The notes below the pieces were generated by a model. The model ran no database searches. It was not told where the DNA came from and saw only the letters and a program-made list of their open reading frames with translations. The position numbers and the translations under genes were made by a program. Of a DNA stretch of 7,795 bases, positions 4,545 to 7,795 are shown piece after piece. The DNA lies in NCBI GenBank assembly GCA_955652855.1, contig CATPCN010000485.1, positions 1 to 7,795 on the forward strand. Reading direction: 5' to 3'. This DNA comes from an uncultured Chthoniobacterales bacterium. GTDB taxonomy: Bacteria; Verrucomicrobiota; Verrucomicrobiae; Chthoniobacterales; UBA10450. Every line of letters begins with the position of its first letter. Positions within the stretch are counted from its first letter, which is position 1.

Positions 4545-6456
4545 AACGACGACTGCTGCTCCATCGCGTTTGCTTGATGGCATTCGCTCGCCGGCGGACA
4601 TCAAAGCGCTGCACGAAGAGGATCTGCCGCAGCTCGCACAGGAAGTTCGCGATGAACTAATCAGCGTGCTTTCGCAAACCGGCGGACATCTCGGCCCGAA
4701 TCTCGGCGTGGTCGAGCTGACGATCGCGCTGCATCGCGTTTTCGAGACACCGAAGGACCGATTTGTCATGGACGTCAGTCATCAAGGCTACGTGCACAAA
4801 ATGCTTACTGGCCGGCTCGATCGCATAGCGACGATGCGACAGTACGGTGGCCTGAACGGTTTTCTTTTGCGCACGGAAAGCGAACACGATTGTTACGGCG
4901 CCGGTCATGCCGGCACGGCGCTTTCGGCTGGTCTCGGCATGGCGGTGGGCCGCGATTTAAAGGGCGGCAACGAACACATCGTGGTCGTGGCGGGCGATGC
5001 CGCGTTTACTTGCGGGATCAGTTACGAAGCGCTCAATAATGTAAAAGCGCACACCAAGCGTTTCATTGTCGTACTGAACGACAACGAATGGTCGATCGCG
5101 AAAAACGTCGGAGCGATCGCGAATTATCTCAACGCCATCGTCACCAATCCCACCTACGCGCACTTGCACGACAAGGCGCGCGGATTCATCGAGGCGATTG
5201 CCGGAAAAACCGGCGTCCACTTTGCACACAAGGTTGAAGAGAGCTTCAAAGGCTTGATCGTGCCGAGCGTGATTTTCGAAGAGCTCGGACTGCATTATTA
5301 CGGGCCGATCAATGGCCACGATATTTCGCTGCTCACACGGACTTTTGAATTTTTAAAAACGCTGGAAGAGCCGGTGCTGCTGCACATTCTCACCAAAAAA
5401 GGGAAAGGCTACGAGCCGGCGATCAAACAACCCGACAAATTTCACGGCCTTGGAAAATACAAGATCGAGAGTGGCGAAACCGCGCCGGCGCCGACGCCGA
5501 CTTATTCGGAGATTATCGGCAAGACGCTCGCGAAATTTGCGGATGCGAACCAGAAGATCGTCGCGATCACCGCGGCGATGCCGAGCGGGACCGGTCTCGG
5601 ATTTTTTCAGGCGAAACATCCGACGCGCTATTTCGATGTCGGCATTGCCGAAGAACACGCGGCGCTTTTTGCCTGCGGCCTCGCCACCCAGGGCTTGCAA
5701 CCGTTTCTCGCAATTTATTCCACGTTCATGCAGCGCGCCTATGACATGACGATTCACGACATGGCGATCCAAAAACTCAACGTCAAACTCTGCATGGATC
5801 GCGCTGGGTTGAGCGGCGACGATGGACCGACGCATCACGGCCTGTTCGACATCGGTTATCTGCGTCACATCCCGAATTGGGTGCACATGCAGCCCAAGGA
5901 CGAAGACGAATTCGTCGATATGCTTTGGACGATGGCACATTACAACGCGGGCCCCATCGCGATCCGTTATCCGCGCGGCGCCGGCACTGGCGCAAAACCG
6001 AAGGCGGAGCCAAAGATTCTCGAGGTCGGAAAAGCGGAAGTTGTCCAACACGGTCGCGACGTGGCGATTTTCGGCTTAGGCAACATGTTCGAAGTTGCCG
6101 AAGAAGCAGCGAAGAAGCTCGAGGAAAAAGGCATTTCGGTCGCGCTGATTAATCCTCGCTGGATCAAGCCGCTCGATACTGGCACGCTGGAATTCTTTGC
6201 CCGTAGCGTCGAAGTGGTTTGTACGATCGAGGATCATGTGTTGCACAACGGCTTCGGCTGCGCCGTGATGGAGCACCTGCATTCGCAGAGAATCAATACA
6301 CCGGTCGTGCGCATTGGCTGGCCGGATGAATTCATCGAGCACGGCAGCGTTCCGGTTCTGCGCAAGAAACACGGCATCACCGCCGACGCGCTCGTAGAGA
6401 AAACGCTACCGCTTTTGCGAAAGAAGACGGCCACGACGCAATCGAGCGCGGCGTAG
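4522..6456 (+). CDS. dxs: 1-deoxy-D-xylulose-5-phosphate synthase
   Basis: This 644-residue, thiamine-diphosphate-dependent enzyme condenses pyruvate with glyceraldehyde 3-phosphate to give DXP, the entry step of the MEP isoprenoid pathway and a precursor for thiamine and pyridoxal. The N-terminal domain has TGGHLGPNLGVVELTIALH (53-71, with His56) and DVSHQGYVHKMLTGR (84-98). The cofactor segment GDAAFTCGISYEALNN spans 158-173; LNDNEWSIAKNVG follows at 185-197. Asp159 and Asn188 fit the Mg-ligand positions. The pyrimidine domain has DVGIAEEHAALFACG (372-386), where Glu377 matches the catalytic Glu, and DRAGLSGDDGPTHHG (426-440). YPRG lies at 483-486. The C-terminal transketolase domain starts near 511. 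The ATG at 4522 lies inside xseB behind a purine-rich AAGGAAG; 16 or so N-terminal residues are non-conserved. Unusual: GDA where most DXS have GDG, and SHQ where most have GHQ. Confidence 0.96.
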   Translation: MTTSVSSETTTAAPSRLLDGIRSPADIKALHEEDLPQLAQEVRDELISVLSQTGGHLGPNLGVVELTIALHRVFETPKDRFVMDVSHQGYVHKMLTGRLDRIATMRQYGGLNGFLLRTESEHDCYGAGHAGTALSAGLGMAVGRDLKGGNEHIVVVAGDAAFTCGISYEALNNVKAHTKRFIVVLNDNEWSIAKNVGAIANYLNAIVTNPTYAHLHDKARGFIEAIAGKTGVHFAHKVEESFKGLIVPSVIFEELGLHYYGPINGHDISLLTRTFEFLKTLEEPVLLHILTKKGKGYEPAIKQPDKFHGLGKYKIESGETAPAPTPTYSEIIGKTLAKFADANQKIVAITAAMPSGTGLGFFQAKHPTRYFDVGIAEEHAALFACGLATQGLQPFLAIYSTFMQRAYDMTIHDMAIQKLNVKLCMDRAGLSGDDGPTHHGLFDIGYLRHIPNWVHMQPKDEDEFVDMLWTMAHYNAGPIAIRYPRGAGTGAKPKAEPKILEVGKAEVVQHGRDVAIFGLGNMFEVAEEAAKKLEEKGISVALINPRWIKPLDTGTLEFFARSVEVVCTIEDHVLHNGFGCAVMEHLHSQRINTPVVRIGWPDEFIEHGSVPVLRKKHGITADALVEKTLPLLRKKTATTQSSAA

Positions 6457-6483
6457 TTGAGACAAGAATCGACGCGCGAGCGA

Positions 6484-6509
6484 TTGTCGATCTTGGGTTT
6501 GTCGATCTT
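6484..6509 (+). repeat. Two 11-bp direct repeats and an overlapping dyad upstream of the ABC gene
   Basis: TTGTCGATCTT occurs at 6484-6494 and again at 6499-6509, a 15-base period. ATTGTCG at 6483-6489 is also the inverse of CGACAAT at 6512-6518, which ends just before the ATG. This could be a tandem operator for a regulator, or a chance duplication in a 64-base gap. Confidence 0.5.
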
Positions 6510-6512
6510 AGC
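6484..6512 (+). promoter_or_regulatory. Possible promoter of the ABC ATPase gene
   Basis: TTGTCG at 6484-6489, a 17-base gap and CTTAGC at 6507-6512 resemble the gcvT promoter in spacing and in distance to the start codon (ATG at 6521). No Shine-Dalgarno is present, so a leaderless transcript is again possible. The match is weak, and the gene could instead be read from dxs, 64 bases upstream. Confidence 0.3.
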
Positions 6513-6520
6513 GACAATTT

Positions 6521-7534
6521 ATGAGCGCAATTGAAGCTCGCGATCTCACCAAAATCTACCGCACTTATCGTAAGGAAAGCGGACTGTGGGGCTCGGTGAA
6601 GGGACTCGTGAAGCGTCGGCACGATGAGACCCGCGCGGCTGATGGCGTTTCGTTCCAGATTGATGACGGCGAGTTCGTCGGATTTCTCGGGCCGAATGGC
6701 GCCGGAAAAACGACCGTGCTGAAAATGCTCTCCGGGCTTCTCAATCCGACTTCGGGCGACGCGCGCGTGCTCGGTTTCATTCCTTGGGAACGGCGCAATG
6801 AAATGAAACGGCAATTCAGTTTGCTCATGGGACAAAAAAATGCGCTCTGGTGGGACCTTCCCGCACAGGAATCGCTCGAGCTCAATCGCGCCATCTACGG
6901 GATCGAGCGTGATCGTTTCAAAAAAGTCGTAGGCGGTTTGAGCGAGCTGCTCGAAGTGCAGGACAAAATGAATGTGATGGTGCGCGAGCTCTCGTTAGGC
7001 GAGCGCATGAAGATGGAATTGATCTCCGCGCTCATTCATGAACCGCGCGTGCTGTTTCTCGACGAGCCCACCATCGGCCTTGATGTTGTCAGCCAAAAGC
7101 GCGTGCGTGAATTTCTCCGGCTCTACAATTCGGAGCACCGCATCGTCACCATGCTGACGAGCCACTACATGCAGGACATCGAGGAACTTTGTCATCGCGT
7201 CATCATCATCGATCACGGCAAGATTTTCTTCGACGGACCGCTCAGCTCCATCATCGATCGCTTCTCCGGCTACAAGATTCTCAGTCTCACATTCGAAAAT
7301 CAGGCGACGCGCGATTTTGCGGCGTTCGGCGAAGTGATCGAACAGACGCCCGTCTCGGTGCAACTGAAAGTTCCGCGCGCAAAAGTCACCGAGACTTGCC
7401 GGGAGCTGCTTGAAGCTTGCGCCGTCAGCGACATCAATGTGCAGGAGTTACCTGTGGAAGAAGTGATTCGGCAACTCTTTGGCGAACGTCGAACAAAGAA
7501 CGAGGCGGAAGCTCAGCGTGCTGCTCTCAAGTGA
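6521..7534 (+). CDS. ABC-2-type transporter ATP-binding protein
   Basis: The 337-residue product is the ATPase of an ABC-2-type exporter, a peripheral protein on the cytoplasmic face of the inner membrane. Walker A is GPNGAGKTT at 57-65, the Q-loop glutamine is Gln105 (LLMGQKNALWWDLP), the signature is LSLGERMK at 157-164 (LSLGE rather than LSGGQ), Walker B is VLFLDEP at 177-183 followed by the D-loop TIGLD, and the switch His is His215 in TSHYMQD. Residues 10-35 contain an insertion with Lys and Arg (KESGLWGSVKGLVKRR) before the Walker A strand, as in the branch of ABC-2 ATPases that pair with six-helix permeases. A C-terminal accessory domain of about 90 residues follows. No permease lies beside it: dxs is upstream, and a convergent gene begins 3 bases downstream. 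The substrate cannot be inferred. Confidence 0.92.
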   Translation: MSAIEARDLTKIYRTYRKESGLWGSVKGLVKRRHDETRAADGVSFQIDDGEFVGFLGPNGAGKTTVLKMLSGLLNPTSGDARVLGFIPWERRNEMKRQFSLLMGQKNALWWDLPAQESLELNRAIYGIERDRFKKVVGGLSELLEVQDKMNVMVRELSLGERMKMELISALIHEPRVLFLDEPTIGLDVVSQKRVREFLRLYNSEHRIVTMLTSHYMQDIEELCHRVIIIDHGKIFFDGPLSSIIDRFSGYKILSLTFENQATRDFAAFGEVIEQTPVSVQLKVPRAKVTETCRELLEACAVSDINVQELPVEEVIRQLFGERRTKNEAEAQRAALK

Positions 7535-7537
7535 TTC

Positions 7538-7795
7538 TTACCGGCGAAGAATCGCTTCTTTTAGCTGGTGCACGTAAGCCGGATTTATTTCGAAGGCAAG
7601 AGTTGGCATCTCGGCGAGCTGCACGAGTTCAGAAAACGGAATGCTTTCGACAAAGCCGGCGGAGATAAGACTGTTGAGCGTGTCGGTCACATCTTCCGGC
7701 TCCATCCGCGTATAATCCTAAATCTCAGCGCCCATCATGGAATCGGCGAAACCGATCGCACGCACGACCGAAGCTTCGCGTCCAGTGAGCTTGAT
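7538..7795 (-). pseudogene. Unknown wHTH-like protein, C-terminal end, interrupted by an in-frame TAG
   Basis: Reading leftwards, the frame is open from the window edge through LTGREASVVRAIGFADSMMG, meets TAG at 7720-7718, then continues as DYTRMEPEDVTDTLNSLISA and on to a TAA at 7540-7538. The coding-like quality on both sides is the same: helical, charged pattern with 'dvtdtLnsLisaGfve', typical of the recognition half of winged-helix proteins. So one gene appears to be broken by a single nonsense codon, or contains a sequencing error. An ATG at 7705 could restart translation of a 55-residue tail. I do not recognise the family, and the N-terminus lies outside the window. The stop is 3 bases from the ABC gene's stop, in convergent orientation. 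Confidence 0.6.

Noticed and set aside
5353..6051. Long minus-strand open frame (232 codons) inside dxs
   Set aside because: It is an antisense shadow of a well-conserved gene, with Arg-rich, low-complexity composition and no family pattern.
7417..7668. Plus-strand open frame spanning the end of the ABC gene
   Set aside because: It is out of frame with the ATPase and opposes better coding sequence on the minus strand.

Overview
The window reads as a stretch of a GC-moderate (mid-50s %, estimated by eye) bacterial chromosome with housekeeping genes on both strands. Protein styles (the DXS with a GDAAFTCG thiamine-binding segment, the DUF1345 protein, the gcvT/gcvH pair and unfamiliar short proteins) suggest the PVC group, most likely a soil-type Verrucomicrobiota (Spartobacteria/Chthoniobacterales-like). 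That assignment is recall-based inference and was not checked against a database.

Layout, left to right. (1) A truncated rhomboid-fold membrane protein runs leftwards off the window edge (2-385, minus). (2) A divergent glycine-cleavage operon follows: gcvT (481-1560) and gcvH (1557-1934), joined by an ATGA overlap. A good sigma-70-like promoter sits so close to the GTG of gcvT that the mRNA is probably leaderless. (3) Immediately behind gcvH is a two-gene DUF4160-DUF2442 module (1945-2181, 2162-2401) with overlapping ends, and then a second, headless copy of the last 55 codons of gcvH (2415-2579), about 90 % identical, gap-free, and carrying a TGG-to-TGA nonsense change. Its stop codon overlaps the start of a small lipoprotein gene (2579-2902). 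(4) A leftward pair follows: a DUF1345 membrane protein (3431-4105) and a stand-alone, degenerate response-regulator receiver (2972-3352). (5) Rightward come xseB (4227-4544), overlapping dxs (4522-6456), then an ABC-2-type ATPase (6521-7534). (6) A convergent minus-strand gene with an in-frame TAG enters from the right edge (7538-7795).

The most notable structure is region 3. The DUF4160-DUF2442 pair lies between two copies of the gcvH 3' end, so the unit (about 645 bp) looks as if it replaced the 3' end of gcvH with one it carried, kept gcvH intact, and displaced the old 3' end downstream, where it has begun to decay. The differences between copies are mainly synonymous or conservative, so they probably accumulated while both sequences were functional gcvH alleles. 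That favours import of a foreign or divergent segment over local duplication and drift.

Functionally, gcvT and gcvH encode two of the four parts of the glycine cleavage system (gcvP and the lpd-encoded dihydrolipoyl dehydrogenase are not in view). xseB supplies the small subunit of exonuclease VII, and dxs the entry step of the MEP isoprenoid pathway. The ABC ATPase has no permease beside it in the window. No rRNA, tRNA, CRISPR array, transposase or integrase was seen, and there is no gene-free stretch longer than about 130 bp.
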